Part shown: positions 40,898 through 49,645 of the stretch, one piece after another | Numbering within the stretch: position 1 is the stretch's first letter | How the letters are laid out: each line of letters begins with the position of its first letter | Assembly: GCF_007673235.1 (NCBI RefSeq) | Contig: NZ_VDZH01000006.1 | Coordinates: 124,001 to 188,000 of the forward strand | Origin: Curtobacterium pusillum | GTDB lineage: Bacteria; Actinomycetota; Actinomycetes; Actinomycetales; Microbacteriaceae | DNA length: 64,000 nt | Reading direction: 5' to 3' | Position numbers and translations under genes: made by a program | The notes under the pieces: generated by a model | Seen by the model: only the letters and a program-made list of their open reading frames with translations | What the model was told of the DNA's origin: nothing | Database searches by the model: none

Positions 40898-43414
40898 CTA
40901 GGACTCGATCTCGCCCTGCGGGGCGTCCGTCGCCTCGACTGCGGCAGCCCCGGCGAGGACCTCCTCGCGGCCCGGCTGACGCCCGGTCTCGAACTGGAAC
41001 TTGCCGTCGGTGAAGTCGACCTTCACGTGGTCGCCGGCGTTGAGCTCACCCTGCAGGATGTGCTCGGACAGCTGGTCCTCGACCTCGTGCTGCATCGCGC
41101 GGCGGAGCGGGCGTGCACCGAGGGACGGGTCGAACCCGACCTTGATGAGCTGCTCCTTGGCGGCGAGCGTGAGCTCCACCGTCATGTCGCGGTCGAGCAG
41201 ACGGTCGGCGAGGCGCTTCACGAACAGGTCCACGATCTGCAGCAGCTCGGGCTGCGACAGCTGCGGGAACACGATCGTGTCGTCGACGCGGTTGAGGAAC
41301 TCCGGCTTGAAGTGCTTCTTGAGCTCCTCGTTGACCTTGCCGCGCATGCGGTCGTAGCCGACGGCCGAGTCACCCTCGACCTGGAAGCCCACCGGGCCAC
41401 CGGCGATGCCCTGCGAACCGAGGTTCGTGGTCATGATGATGACGGTGTTCTTGAAGTCGACCACGCGGCCCTGACCGTCGGTCAGACGACCCTCTTCGAG
41501 GACCTGCAGCAGCGAGTTGAAGATGTCCGGGTGGGCCTTCTCGATCTCGTCGAACAGGACCACGGAGAACGGCTTGCGGCGCACCTTCTCGGTGAGCTGG
41601 CCGCCCTCCTCGAACCCGACGAACCCGGGAGGAGCACCGAACAGGCGGGACACGGTGTGCTTCTCGCCGAACTCCGACATGTCGAGGGAGATCAGTGCGC
41701 CCTCGTCGTCGAAGAGGAACTCCGCGAGCGCCTTGGCGAGCTCGGTCTTACCGACGCCCGTGGGCCCGGCGAAGATGAACGAGCCCGAGGGGCGGTTCGG
41801 GTCCTTGAGGCCGGCGCGGGTGCGGCGGATGGTCTTGGACAGGGCCGAGATGGCCTCTTCCTGACCGATGACGCGCTCGTGCAGTGCCTTCTCCATGAAG
41901 ACGAGACGCGAGGTCTCCTCCTCGGTGAGCTTGAACACCGGGATGCCCGTGGCCTGCGCCAGGACCTCGGCGATGATGCCCTCGTCGACGGTGCCGGACG
42001 CGGCGACGTCTCCGGCACGCCACTGCTTCTCGAGGCGGAGACGCTCGCCGAGGAGCTTCTTCTCCTCGTCGCGCAGGCTCGCGGCCTTCTCGAAGTCCTG
42101 CTCCTCGATCGCGGCTTCCTTCTGCCCGCGGACCGCCGAGATCTTCTCGTCGAACTCGCGGAGCTCCGGCGGCGCCGACAGGATCGACAGACGCAGGCGG
42201 GCGCCGGCCTCGTCGATCAGGTCGATGGCCTTGTCCGGCAGGAAGCGGTCCTGCACGTAGCGGTCCGCCAGGTTCGCCGCGGCGACGATGGCGCCGTCGG
42301 TGATGGACACCTTGTGGAACGCCTCGTACTTGTCGCGGAGGCCCTTGAGGATGTTGATCGCGTGCGGCAGCGACGGCTCGTTGACCTGCACCGGCTGGAA
42401 GCGACGCTCGAGTGCGGCGTCCTTCTCGAAGTGCTTGCGGTACTCGTCGAGCGTGGTGGCTCCGATGGTCTGGAGCTCACCGCGGGCGAGCAGCGGCTTG
42501 AGGATCGAGGCAGCGTCGATCGCGCCCTCGGCAGCACCGGCACCCACGAGGGTGTGGATCTCGTCGATGAAGACGATGATGTCGCCACGGGTGCGGATCT
42601 CCTTCGTGACCTTCTTGAGGCGCTCCTCGAAGTCACCGCGGTAGCGGGACCCGGCGATGAGCGACCCGAGGTCGAGCGAGTAGAGCTGCTTGTCCTTCAG
42701 CGTCTCGGGCACGTCGCCCTTGACGATCGCCTGGGCGAGGCCCTCGACGACGGCGGTCTTGCCGACGCCGGGCTCACCGATCAGGACGGGGTTGTTCTTG
42801 GAGCGACGGGAGAGGATCTGCATGACCCGCTCCATCTCCTTCTCGCGACCGATGACCGGGTCGAGCTTGCCGTCGCGCGCGGCCTGGGTGAGGTTGCGAC
42901 CGAACTGGTCGAGGACCTGCGAACCCTGCTGCGCGTTCTGCTGCTGCTCGCCGCCGACGGCGACCGCTTCCTTGCCCTGGTAGCCGGACAGGAGCTGGAT
43001 GACCTGCTGGCGGACGCGGTTGAGGTCCGCGCCGAGCTTGACGAGCACCTGGGCGGCGACGCCCTCGCCCTCGCGGATGAGGCCGAGGAGGATGTGCTCG
43101 GTGCCGATGTAGTTGTGGCCGAGCTGCAGCGCCTCGCGCAGGGACAGCTCGAGCACCTTCTTGGCGCGCGGCGTGAACGGGATGTGCCCGGTCGGCTGCT
43201 GCTGGCCCTGCCCGATGATGTCCTGGACCTGCTCGCGGACGGCATCGAGCGAGATGCCGAGCGACTCCAGCGCCTTGGCGGCGACGCCCTCGCCCTCGTG
43301 GATGAGGCCGAGGAGGATGTGCTCGGTGCCGATGTAGTTGTGGTTGAGCATCTTCGCTTCTTCTTGAGCGAGGACGACAACACGACGGGCTCGGTCGGTG
43401 AATCTCTCGAACAT
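40898..43414 (-). CDS. clpC: ATP-dependent Clp protease ATP-binding subunit ClpC
   Basis: 838 residues. Two N-terminal Clp repeats (both containing [14 protein letters not shown]), AAA+ module 1 (Walker A GEPGVGKT), a UVR-like middle region, AAA+ module 2 (GPTGVGKT) and the ClpP-binding loop region after it. ATG 43414 gives the canonical [19 protein letters not shown] start. ClpC unfolds substrates for ClpP and disaggregates proteins. The upstream region has a possible ClgR-type box. Confidence 0.98.
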   Translation of the reverse strand: MFERFTDRARRVVVLAQEEAKMLNHNYIGTEHILLGLIHEGEGVAAKALESLGISLDAVREQVQDIIGQGQQQPTGHIPFTPRAKKVLELSLREALQLGHNYIGTEHILLGLIREGEGVAAQVLVKLGADLNRVRQQVIQLLSGYQGKEAVAVGGEQQQNAQQGSQVLDQFGRNLTQAARDGKLDPVIGREKEMERVMQILSRRSKNNPVLIGEPGVGKTAVVEGLAQAIVKGDVPETLKDKQLYSLDLGSLIAGSRYRGDFEERLKKVTKEIRTRGDIIVFIDEIHTLVGAGAAEGAIDAASILKPLLARGELQTIGATTLDEYRKHFEKDAALERRFQPVQVNEPSLPHAINILKGLRDKYEAFHKVSITDGAIVAAANLADRYVQDRFLPDKAIDLIDEAGARLRLSILSAPPELREFDEKISAVRGQKEAAIEEQDFEKAASLRDEEKKLLGERLRLEKQWRAGDVAASGTVDEGIIAEVLAQATGIPVFKLTEEETSRLVFMEKALHERVIGQEEAISALSKTIRRTRAGLKDPNRPSGSFIFAGPTGVGKTELAKALAEFLFDDEGALISLDMSEFGEKHTVSRLFGAPPGFVGFEEGGQLTEKVRRKPFSVVLFDEIEKAHPDIFNSLLQVLEEGRLTDGQGRVVDFKNTVIIMTTNLGSQGIAGGPVGFQVEGDSAVGYDRMRGKVNEELKKHFKPEFLNRVDDTIVFPQLSQPELLQIVDLFVKRLADRLLDRDMTVELTLAAKEQLIKVGFDPSLGARPLRRAMQHEVEDQLSEHILQGELNAGDHVKVDFTDGKFQFETGRQPGREEVLAGAAAVEATDAPQGEIES

Positions 43415-43562
43415 GTGCTCTCCCTTGCCGGGCTCGTGGAAGTCCGGTGACGTACATCGAGAGTAACCAGCGCTCACCCCGGTGGCTGCCCCTGTTCGCC
43501 GTGGGCGTGACCTCGCTGCGGGATGTGCGCTGCGAGCGGACAGGCAGGGCTGACGGAACAGC

Positions 43563-43604
43563 GGACTGGAGGCGCTGGGCGGGCCCGCCCCGCGCCTCCA
43601 GACC
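43563..43604. repeat. Palindromic intergenic repeat, copy 7 of 7 (variant)
   Basis: Outer arms GGACTGGAGGCG and CGCGCCTCCAGACC are kept, but the core is replaced by GGGCGGGCCCGCCC. It lies after the 3' end of the Clp N-domain gene and before clpC, both on the minus strand. Confidence 0.7.
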
Positions 43605-43623
43605 GCCCTTCGGTCGCGTTCGA

Positions 43624-44100
43624 CTACCCGCGTCGCGCCGCGCGACGCAGCGCACGCCGGAACCGGCGCGGCTCCACGCCGAGGCGTTCGAGGACGTCGT
43701 GCGCGGCGCCCATGAAGGGGTCGTCGACGCCGTCGAGCACCGCGAGGACGACGTGGTGCGGACGGACCCGCTCGAGGGGTCCGGCGATCTGGGCGGCCCG
43801 CGCGAGGATGCGTGCGGCGGCCGGCGTGCAGGTGACGCGGTCGGTGACGTCCGGGCAGACGGCGCCGGCGCCGATGAAGACGCTGCTCGCGGTCCGGATG
43901 CGTTCGGGCGAGACGCCGTGCGCCTCGAGGACGTCACGGAAGCGGGGCATGCCGCTGCAGAGCGTGACGGCGGCCAGCAGCAGGTGCTCGGCGTCGAGGA
44001 AGCCGTACCCGGTCTCTCGGGACTCCTGCTCGGCGAGCAGCACGATCTCGCGGCCGTGCCGAAGAGTGGGCATGGCGACGGAGAGCGCGGCGGTCTGCAT
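43624..44100 (-). CDS. Orphan Clp N-domain protein
   Basis: 158 residues from ATG 44100 (TATTCT ends 6 nt upstream, probably leaderless). It has two Clp_N-like repeats only: GREIVLLAEQESRETGYGFLDAEHLLLAAV, split as GREIVLLAEQESRETGYG then FLDAEHLLLAAV, and a second with ILARAAQIAGPLERVRPHHV and VLAVLDG. No AAA+ module follows. Clp_N-only proteins (ClpC-like adaptors or ligand-binding domains) occur in actinobacteria; being next to clpC suggests modulation of that chaperone. Confidence 0.82.
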   Translation of the reverse strand: MQTAALSVAMPTLRHGREIVLLAEQESRETGYGFLDAEHLLLAAVTLCSGMPRFRDVLEAHGVSPERIRTASSVFIGAGAVCPDVTDRVTCTPAAARILARAAQIAGPLERVRPHHVVLAVLDGVDDPFMGAAHDVLERLGVEPRRFRRALRRAARRG

Positions 44101-44170
44101 ACATACAGAATATCTCATGTGCAGTGCACGCACTAGAGGAGATCTCGGGTCCGCTCGGTACGATCCGTGC

Positions 44171-45103
44171 ATGGAGCAGCCCGTCGTCGGCCTCGTCGTC
44201 CACCCGACCAAGAACGTGCAGGAGTCCGTCGTGACCCTGCAGCGCTGGAACGCGTCCGGGCGCGGGCGGCTCGTCGCCCGGCGAGCGGACGCGCAGCGCA
44301 TCGGGGGTGGTGTCGACGTCATCGGCGACGAGGACTTCACCGAGGAGGTCGACCTCGTCGTCGCGCTCGGCGGGGACGGCACGATGCTCGGCGCCATGCG
44401 ACTCGTCGCGAAGCGCCCCGTGCCGGTGCTCGGCGTGAACTACGGCAACGTCGGCTTCCTGGTCGAGATCGAACCTCCCGAGCTCGAGGCCGCACTCGAA
44501 CGGCTCTCCGCCGGCGAATACCAGCTCGAGCCGCACCACGCGCTCGAGGCCCGGCTGTTCTGGAGCGGGGCGCGCACCGACTACCTCGCGTTCAACGACC
44601 TCACCATCGTGCGGCGCCCCGGCGCCGGGCAGGTCTCGGCGGACCTCAGCGTCGGCGGGCTCGGGTACGGGTACTACCGCGCGGACGCCATCGTCGCCGC
44701 GACCCCCGCCGGGTCCACCGCGTACAACTACGCCGCAGGCGGACCGGTCCTCTCCCCCGCCCTGTCCGGCTCCGTCGTGACCCCGGTCGCCCCGATGGCG
44801 GGGATCGACCGCGCCGTGGTGCTCGCCGCCCGCGAGCGCTACCGGTTCGACATCGCCGAGGGCACCAGGAGCGCCGCACTCGAGGTCGACGGTCTCGTCG
44901 TCGGCGAGGTCGCGACCGGCGCGCAGCTCGACGTCCGGCTCCGGAAGGACGCCGGCAGCGTCGTGCGGCTCGACGCCGAGCGGCACGGACGGACCGGCCG
45001 GGTGAAGCTCAGCCTGCTCGACCTCCCGGTGCGGCCGGACCAGCTCATCGAGCTCATCCCGCAGGACCTCCGGCAGAAGCTCGGTCGCGAGGTCGAGGAG
45101 TAG
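44171..45103 (+). CDS. nadK: NAD kinase
   Basis: 310 residues. Motifs: VALGGDGTMLGAMR (GGDG, catalytic Asp), GVNYGNVGFLVEIEP, and TPAGSTAYNYAAGGPV. It phosphorylates NAD to NADP using ATP or polyphosphate. TACGAT lies 6 nt before the ATG, so leaderless. Divergent from the Clp N-domain gene with 70 bp between starts. In many actinobacteria nadK is followed by recN, which is not the case here. Confidence 0.96.
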   Translation: MEQPVVGLVVHPTKNVQESVVTLQRWNASGRGRLVARRADAQRIGGGVDVIGDEDFTEEVDLVVALGGDGTMLGAMRLVAKRPVPVLGVNYGNVGFLVEIEPPELEAALERLSAGEYQLEPHHALEARLFWSGARTDYLAFNDLTIVRRPGAGQVSADLSVGGLGYGYYRADAIVAATPAGSTAYNYAAGGPVLSPALSGSVVTPVAPMAGIDRAVVLAARERYRFDIAEGTRSAALEVDGLVVGEVATGAQLDVRLRKDAGSVVRLDAERHGRTGRVKLSLLDLPVRPDQLIELIPQDLRQKLGREVEE

Positions 45104-45126
45104 GGACACCTCCTCGGAACGTGAAT

Positions 45127-45156
45127 GGCCCGCTCACACCGAAGTGCGAGCGGGCC
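45127..45156 (+). terminator. Terminator of nadK
   Basis: Stem GGCCCGCTC / GAGCGGGCC with a 12-nt loop that can pair further (CAC/GTG), 23 nt after the stop. Confidence 0.75.
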
Positions 45157-45242
45157 GTCCCATCACCCCACCGGATCGTCTTCCCACAGAACGACCCGGT
45201 TCCCCGTGCCGGCACTCACGCGCCGGCCGAAGTCCGCTGACC

Positions 45243-46313
45243 TCAGTCGGTCAGGTACAGCTGCATGTCCTGCGAGACCGCCTTGGCGAACAGACGGAGC
45301 TTCGCACGGGACTCCACCCGGCTGACCGCCTGGCGCGTCGTGTGGACGATCTTGGAGATCTCGTCGAGCGTCATCGGCTTGTCGTCGTCGAGGCCGTAGC
45401 GCATGCGGATCACGTTCGCCTCGTCGCTCGGCAGCTCGGCGACGATCGAACGGATGTCGCGGTGCAGGAGCGTGGTCTCGGTGAGCTCGTTCGGGGACGC
45501 TGCGTCCTCGTCCTCGATGAAGTCGCCGAGCTCGCTGTCGTCGGAGTCGCCGACCACGGTGTGGATCGACACCGGCTCGTGCGAGCGGCCCTTGAGGTCG
45601 ACGAGTTCCTCGACGCTCATGCTCAGCTCGGCGGCGACCTCGTCGGGCATCGGCGCACGGCCGAGGTCGACGGTGAGGTCACGCTCGGTGCGGGAGATCT
45701 TGTTGATCAGTTCGACCGTGTGGACCGGGATGCGGATCGTGCGGGCCTTGTCTGCGAGACCGCGGGAGATCGCCTGACGGATCCACCAGGTGGCGTACGT
45801 CGAGAACTTGTAGCCCTGCGTGAAGTCGAACTTCTCGACGGCACGGACGAGGCCGAGGTTGCCCTCCTGGATGACGTCCATGAAGGGGAGGCCACGCTGC
45901 GAGTAGCGCTTGGCGATGCTCACGACCAGGCGGAGGTTCGAGGTGATCATCCGCTCCTTGGCACGCTCGCCGTCACGGACGAGCCAGCGGAGTTCACGCT
46001 GCAGGGTCTTCGCGAGCCCGGCCTCGGTGTTCAGCTTCTCCTCGGCGAAGAGGCCGACCTCGATGCGGCGGGCGATCTGGGCTTCCTCTTCAGCGGTGAG
46101 GAGCGAGAGGCGTCCGATGTGGCGGAGGTAGTCGCCGACCTGGTCGACCGAGGCGCCGCGGACACCCGCGAGCTGCTCGTCGGCTTCGACCTCGGTGTCG
46201 AGCGTGGTGGTCTCGACCGCGGTGACCGTGGTCTTCGCTGCGGCCGCCTTCTTGGAGCGGCGCGCGGTGGTGCCGGTGGTCGTCGTCTTGGGTGCTGCGG
46301 TTGCGATCGTCAT
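45243..46313 (-). CDS. Sigma-70 family RNA polymerase sigma factor (SigA/SigB type)
   Basis: 356 residues from ATG 46313 with ribosome site AGGGAG. A low-complexity Lys/Thr/Ala-rich head is followed by regions 1.2 (DQVGDYLRHIGRLSLLTAEEE), 2 (RLVVSIAKRYSQRGLPFMDV, YKFSTYATWWIRQAI), 3 and 4 (MTLDEISKIVHTTRQAVSRVE). Length and sequence fit a principal or group-2 (SigB-like) factor; the shorter N-terminus favours group 2 but a primary role is not excluded. The upstream 340 bp hold five GGGGTAC elements. Confidence 0.9.
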   Translation of the reverse strand: MTIATAAPKTTTTGTTARRSKKAAAAKTTVTAVETTTLDTEVEADEQLAGVRGASVDQVGDYLRHIGRLSLLTAEEEAQIARRIEVGLFAEEKLNTEAGLAKTLQRELRWLVRDGERAKERMITSNLRLVVSIAKRYSQRGLPFMDVIQEGNLGLVRAVEKFDFTQGYKFSTYATWWIRQAISRGLADKARTIRIPVHTVELINKISRTERDLTVDLGRAPMPDEVAAELSMSVEELVDLKGRSHEPVSIHTVVGDSDDSELGDFIEDEDAASPNELTETTLLHRDIRSIVAELPSDEANVIRMRYGLDDDKPMTLDEISKIVHTTRQAVSRVESRAKLRLFAKAVSQDMQLYLTD

Positions 46314-46380
46314 GATGACTCCCTGCGTTCGACGGGTGATGACCTCGTTGGGGGTGTCACGAGTAAAGCGTTCCGGAGGT

Positions 46381-46630
46381 GTACCCCACAAACCGATGCG
46401 ATCGATTCTCAGGCTTCTCCGTGCTTCATCATCGAAACCGTCCCCCGCGGGGTACAGCATGTCGCCAGTCTGGTCCCCCGACAGCCCGGGAATCAAGGGC
46501 ATGACGTGATGTTTTCGGCGTTGCATCGGTGTTTCATGCTCGTTTCCGAACCTGTACCCCGCCGTGCCGCGTCGAGCGGACACAGAAAAGGGGTACGCCT
46601 GACCGGATCATCGCGACCCGGTCGTCGTAC
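46381..46630 (-). promoter_or_regulatory. Sigma-factor upstream region with five GGGGTAC elements
   Basis: GTACCCC at 46381-46387, 46554-46560 and 46624-46630; GGGGTAC at 46449-46455 and 46590-46596. No gene lies between 46314 and 46653. Five copies of one heptamer in 250 bp is more than expected by chance. The binding factor is unknown. Confidence 0.45.
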
Positions 46631-46653
46631 CCCGAAAACCGAACAGGTGGGGG

Positions 46654-46818
46654 TCACCAGGAGGGTTCGAGCCACCCCTCGCGGCGCTTCGACACCTCGA
46701 GGTCGGCGTCGCGGTCGAACTCGTCGTACTCGCTCTCGATGTCGCCGACCAGGCTCCGGCCGGAGAACCCGTGGCCACGGACGGCGCTGCGGCCGGTGAT
46801 GATCTGTGTGATGGGCAT
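46654..46818 (-). CDS. Small conserved-type protein, function unknown
   Basis: 54 residues from ATG 46818: MPITQIITGRSAVRGHGFSG then a charged tail ending in REGWLEPSW. Nearly all codons end in G or C, as in real genes of this genome, and the frame is closed neatly before the sigma-factor leader. No family recognised. Too short to be sure. Confidence 0.5.
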   Translation of the reverse strand: MPITQIITGRSAVRGHGFSGRSLVGDIESEYDEFDRDADLEVSKRREGWLEPSW

Positions 46819-46881
46819 GCCGACGATGCTCACCCCGGCCGGCGACGACGGGGTGAACGCGCGGTGACGATCCCCGGACGC

Positions 46882-47097
46882 TCAGACGTCGATGTCGTCG
46901 TCGTCCCCGTCGGGCCAGACGGCATCGTCGCGCGCGGGGTCGGCGATGACCGTGTGCCCGAACGCGTCCTCGGGGTCGAGGTCCGACGGGTCGACGTCCG
47001 ACGGGTCGACGTCCGACGGGTCGACGTCCGCCGGGTCGAGTCCCGCCGGGTCGAGGACCGCCAGGTCAGCGGGGTCGGTCTCGCGGTTCGGGCGCAT
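46882..47097 (-). CDS. Acidic repeat protein, function unknown
   Basis: 71 residues from ATG 47097. It is dominated by a five-residue repeat (DPSDV type, five to six units) encoded by 15-bp tandem repeats, followed by an acidic tail (DGDDDDIDV). No signal peptide. Expected to be intrinsically disordered. Repeat number may vary among strains. Confidence 0.55.
   Translation of the reverse strand: MRPNRETDPADLAVLDPAGLDPADVDPSDVDPSDVDPSDLDPEDAFGHTVIADPARDDAVWPDGDDDDIDV
46981..47055. repeat. 15-bp tandem repeat
   Basis: About five units of TCCGACGGGTCGACG; the first three are identical and the last two diverged (CCGCCGGGTCGAG). In frame with the acidic repeat protein. Confidence 0.85.
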
Positions 47098-47158
47098 GCC
47101 CGACAGGGTCACACCGCGCGGTGAACGCCGGGTGAAGCCGTCAGCGACGGGCGGAGTG

Positions 47159-47362
47159 CTACTCGGCCGAGGCGGGTGCCGGCGCCGGGACGCCGTGCTC
47201 ACGCTCGAACCGTGCGCGCTCCTCGGCCTCGACCTTGGCGTACGCGGCACGCTCGGTGCGGTCGGCCCGCATGATGGCGCGCATCACGAACCAGAAGATG
47301 AGGCCGACGACGACGGTCGGCGTCAGGGCGAAGATGATCCCGGTCACGACTCCATGCGGCAC
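47159..47362 (-). CDS. Small membrane protein
   Basis: 67 residues from GTG 47362 (TAGGAT ends 6 nt before it, so probably leaderless). One membrane helix (about residues 5-27, VVTGIIFALTPTVVVGLIFW) and a charged cytoplasmic coiled segment (RADRTERAAYAKVEAEERAR). This layout is seen in many actinobacterial small membrane proteins near lysS. Role unknown. Confidence 0.75.
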   Translation of the reverse strand: MPHGVVTGIIFALTPTVVVGLIFWFVMRAIMRADRTERAAYAKVEAEERARFEREHGVPAPAPASAE

Positions 47363-47391
47363 CCGAGCATCCTAACCCCGGGGGCTGCGGG

Positions 47392-48897
47392 CTACTTGAC
47401 CAGGGGGAACAGGATCGTCTCGCGGATGCCGAGCCCCGTGATCGCCATGAGCAGGCGGTCGATGCCCATGCCCATGCCACCCGACGGCGGCATCGCGTGC
47501 TCGAGCGCCCGCAGGAACTCCTCGTCGACGCGCATCGCCTCGAGGTCACCGCCGGCGGCGAGCTTGGCCTGCTCGACGAAGCGCTCCCGCTGCACGACCG
47601 GGTCGACGAGCTCGGAGTAGGCCGTCGCGAGCTCGAAGCCGCGGACGTACAGGTCCCACTTCTCGACGATGCCCGGACGGGTCCGGTGCTCGCGGGTCAG
47701 CGGGGAGGTGTCGACCGGGAAGTTCATCACGAACGTCGGGCGGTCCAGCGAGTCGATGACGAAGTGCTCCCAGAGCTCCTCGACGTACTTCCCGTGCGTG
47801 GCGTGCGCGACCTCGACGCCCTCCGCAGCGGCGAGTGCCTGCAGCTCGGACAACGGCGTCTCCGGGGTGATCTCGCGACCGGCGGCCTCGGACAGCGAGC
47901 CGTACATGTCGATGCGCGGCCACTCGCCCCCGAGGTCGTACGTCGTGCCGTCGGCCCACGTGACCTCGAGCGCCCCACCGGTGACGGCGCGGGCGGCGTT
48001 CTGCACGAGCTCCTGCGTGAGGTCGGCCATCTGCTCGTAGTCGCCGTACGCCTGGTACGCCTCGAGCATCGCGAACTCGGGCGAGTGCGTCGAGTCGGCA
48101 CCCTCGTTGCGGAAGTTCCGGTTCACCTCGAACACCCGGTCGATGCCGCCGACGACCGCTCGCTTGAGGAAGAGCTCCGGCGCGATGCGCAAGTACAGCT
48201 CGGTGTCGAAGGCGTTCGAGTGGGTCACGAACGGTCGCGCCGAGGCACCGCCGTGCTGGGTCTGCAGCATCGGGGTCTCGACCTCGAGGTAGTCGTGACC
48301 GGCGAAGGTCTCTCGGAGCGAGGCCATCACGGCGGCACGGGCACGGACGGTGGCCCGCGCTTCCTCGCGCACGATGAGGTCGAGGTACCGCTGGCGGACC
48401 CGGGTCTCCTCGTTCAGTTCGTTGTGGAGGTTCGGCAGCGGCAGGATCGCCTTCGCCGCGATCGCCCACTCGTCGACCATGATCGACAGCTCGCCACGCC
48501 GCGAGGAGATCACCCGGCCGTGCACGAACACGTGGTCGCCGAGGTCGACGAACTCCTTCCAGCGCGCGAGCGACTCCTCGCCCACCTCGGCGAGGGAGAC
48601 CATCGCCTGGATGCGGGAGCCGTCGCCAGACTGCAGCGACGCGAAGCAGAGCTTGCCGGTGTTGCGCGAGAACACGATGCGGCCAGCGACGCCGACGACG
48701 TCGTCCGTCTCGACCCCGGTCTCCAGGTCGGCGTACTCGTCGCGGACCGCCTTGATCGTCGTCGTGATCGGGAGCTCGGCCGGGTACGCCTCGATCCCCG
48801 ACTCGAGGAGCTTCGCCCGCTTGTCGAGCCGGACCTGTCGCTGCTCGCTGGTCTCTTCCGCGGAGAGCTCGGTGGCGGGTGCGGTCTCGTCGGTCAT
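47392..48897 (-). CDS. lysS: Lysyl-tRNA synthetase, class II
   Basis: 501 residues. N-terminal OB-fold anticodon domain ([19 protein letters not shown]), class II motif 1 around [10 protein letters not shown], motif 2 [24 protein letters not shown], and motif 3 [19 protein letters not shown] at the C-terminus. Charges tRNA-Lys. The Ser/Glu-rich N-terminal 20 residues are a common actinobacterial extension. 55 bp separate it from the DUF2520 gene; panC, often present in that position, is absent. Confidence 0.98.
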   Translation of the reverse strand: MTDETAPATELSAEETSEQRQVRLDKRAKLLESGIEAYPAELPITTTIKAVRDEYADLETGVETDDVVGVAGRIVFSRNTGKLCFASLQSGDGSRIQAMVSLAEVGEESLARWKEFVDLGDHVFVHGRVISSRRGELSIMVDEWAIAAKAILPLPNLHNELNEETRVRQRYLDLIVREEARATVRARAAVMASLRETFAGHDYLEVETPMLQTQHGGASARPFVTHSNAFDTELYLRIAPELFLKRAVVGGIDRVFEVNRNFRNEGADSTHSPEFAMLEAYQAYGDYEQMADLTQELVQNAARAVTGGALEVTWADGTTYDLGGEWPRIDMYGSLSEAAGREITPETPLSELQALAAAEGVEVAHATHGKYVEELWEHFVIDSLDRPTFVMNFPVDTSPLTREHRTRPGIVEKWDLYVRGFELATAYSELVDPVVQRERFVEQAKLAAGGDLEAMRVDEEFLRALEHAMPPSGGMGMGIDRLLMAITGLGIRETILFPLVK

Positions 48898-48952
48898 GCT
48901 GGTGCGGCTCCGATGGTCGTGGGGGTCCCCGAAATCGTACCGCCCGCCCCGA

Positions 48953-49645
48953 CTACAGCGTCGCCTGCCCGTCCACCGCGGCGAGCGCGTTGTCCACCGC
49001 GGTGCGGACCAACGCGCCGAGGACCCGGCCCGGGTACTCGACGCCGATGCCGGAGAGCGTGCCCGCGGACTGGTCGACGATGGCGGTCGAGAAGCTCACC
49101 GCGGCCCGGACGGCATCGGCGTAGGCGGGCCGGGCCTGCTCGGTGACGACGAACGGCTCCGCACCCATCTCGACCACGAGCGCCTGGGCAATGGGGAGCA
49201 CGGGCGCCGGCGCGGTCACGGCGCAGTACGCGTCGCGGAGCCGGGTGAGGTCCACGCTCGTCCCGGTGAACGCCATCGCGGGGTGGATCGCGAGCGGGAT
49301 CGCGCCGGCCGCCATCGCGGGCTGCAGGATCCCGACGCCGTGGTCCGGGCTGGTGTGCACGACGAGCTGCCCCGGCTGCCAGATGCCCGCGTCGGCGAGT
49401 CCCTGCACGAGGCCCGCGAGCTGGTCGTCCGGCACCGCGAGGAGCACGAGTTCGCTCCGCTCGACGAGGTCCGGCGTCTCGAGGACGGGAGCACCGGGCA
49501 GCATCGCCTCGGCGCGGTCGCGTCCGGCCTCGGACACCGCGGTGACACCGACGACGGCGTGCTCCGCGTTCGCGAGCGCGGCGCCGAGGACGGGTCCGAC
49601 CCGCCCGGCGCCGACGACGCCGATGCCCAGCCGTCCCGCCCTCAC
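48953..49645 (-). CDS. Rossmann-like/DUF2520 domain oxidoreductase-type protein
   Basis: 230 residues. N-terminal NAD(P)-binding fold: [19 protein letters not shown]; then the DUF2520 helical domain ([34 protein letters not shown]). It resembles ketopantoate-reductase-like proteins, in keeping with its usual neighbourhood beside panC in actinobacteria, although panC is not here. GTG 49645 overlaps the PH-protein stop by 4 bases. Exact reaction unknown. Confidence 0.85.
   Translation of the reverse strand: MRAGRLGIGVVGAGRVGPVLGAALANAEHAVVGVTAVSEAGRDRAEAMLPGAPVLETPDLVERSELVLLAVPDDQLAGLVQGLADAGIWQPGQLVVHTSPDHGVGILQPAMAAGAIPLAIHPAMAFTGTSVDLTRLRDAYCAVTAPAPVLPIAQALVVEMGAEPFVVTEQARPAYADAVRAAVSFSTAIVDQSAGTLSGIGVEYPGRVLGALVRTAVDNALAAVDGQATL

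Noticed and set aside
41027..43450. 807-codon plus-strand frame opposite clpC
   Set aside because: Shadow of the clpC codons; composition is Leu/Val/Glu/Asp-rich without domains or a ribosome site.
43624..44397. Longer start for the Clp N-domain protein, beginning at 44397
   Set aside because: The extra 99 codons are antisense to nadK and low complexity; ATG 44100 has a -10 hexamer at the leaderless distance.
46981..47055. CRISPR-like array
   Set aside because: Units are contiguous 15-bp repeats without spacers and lie in frame inside a gene; no cas genes are present.
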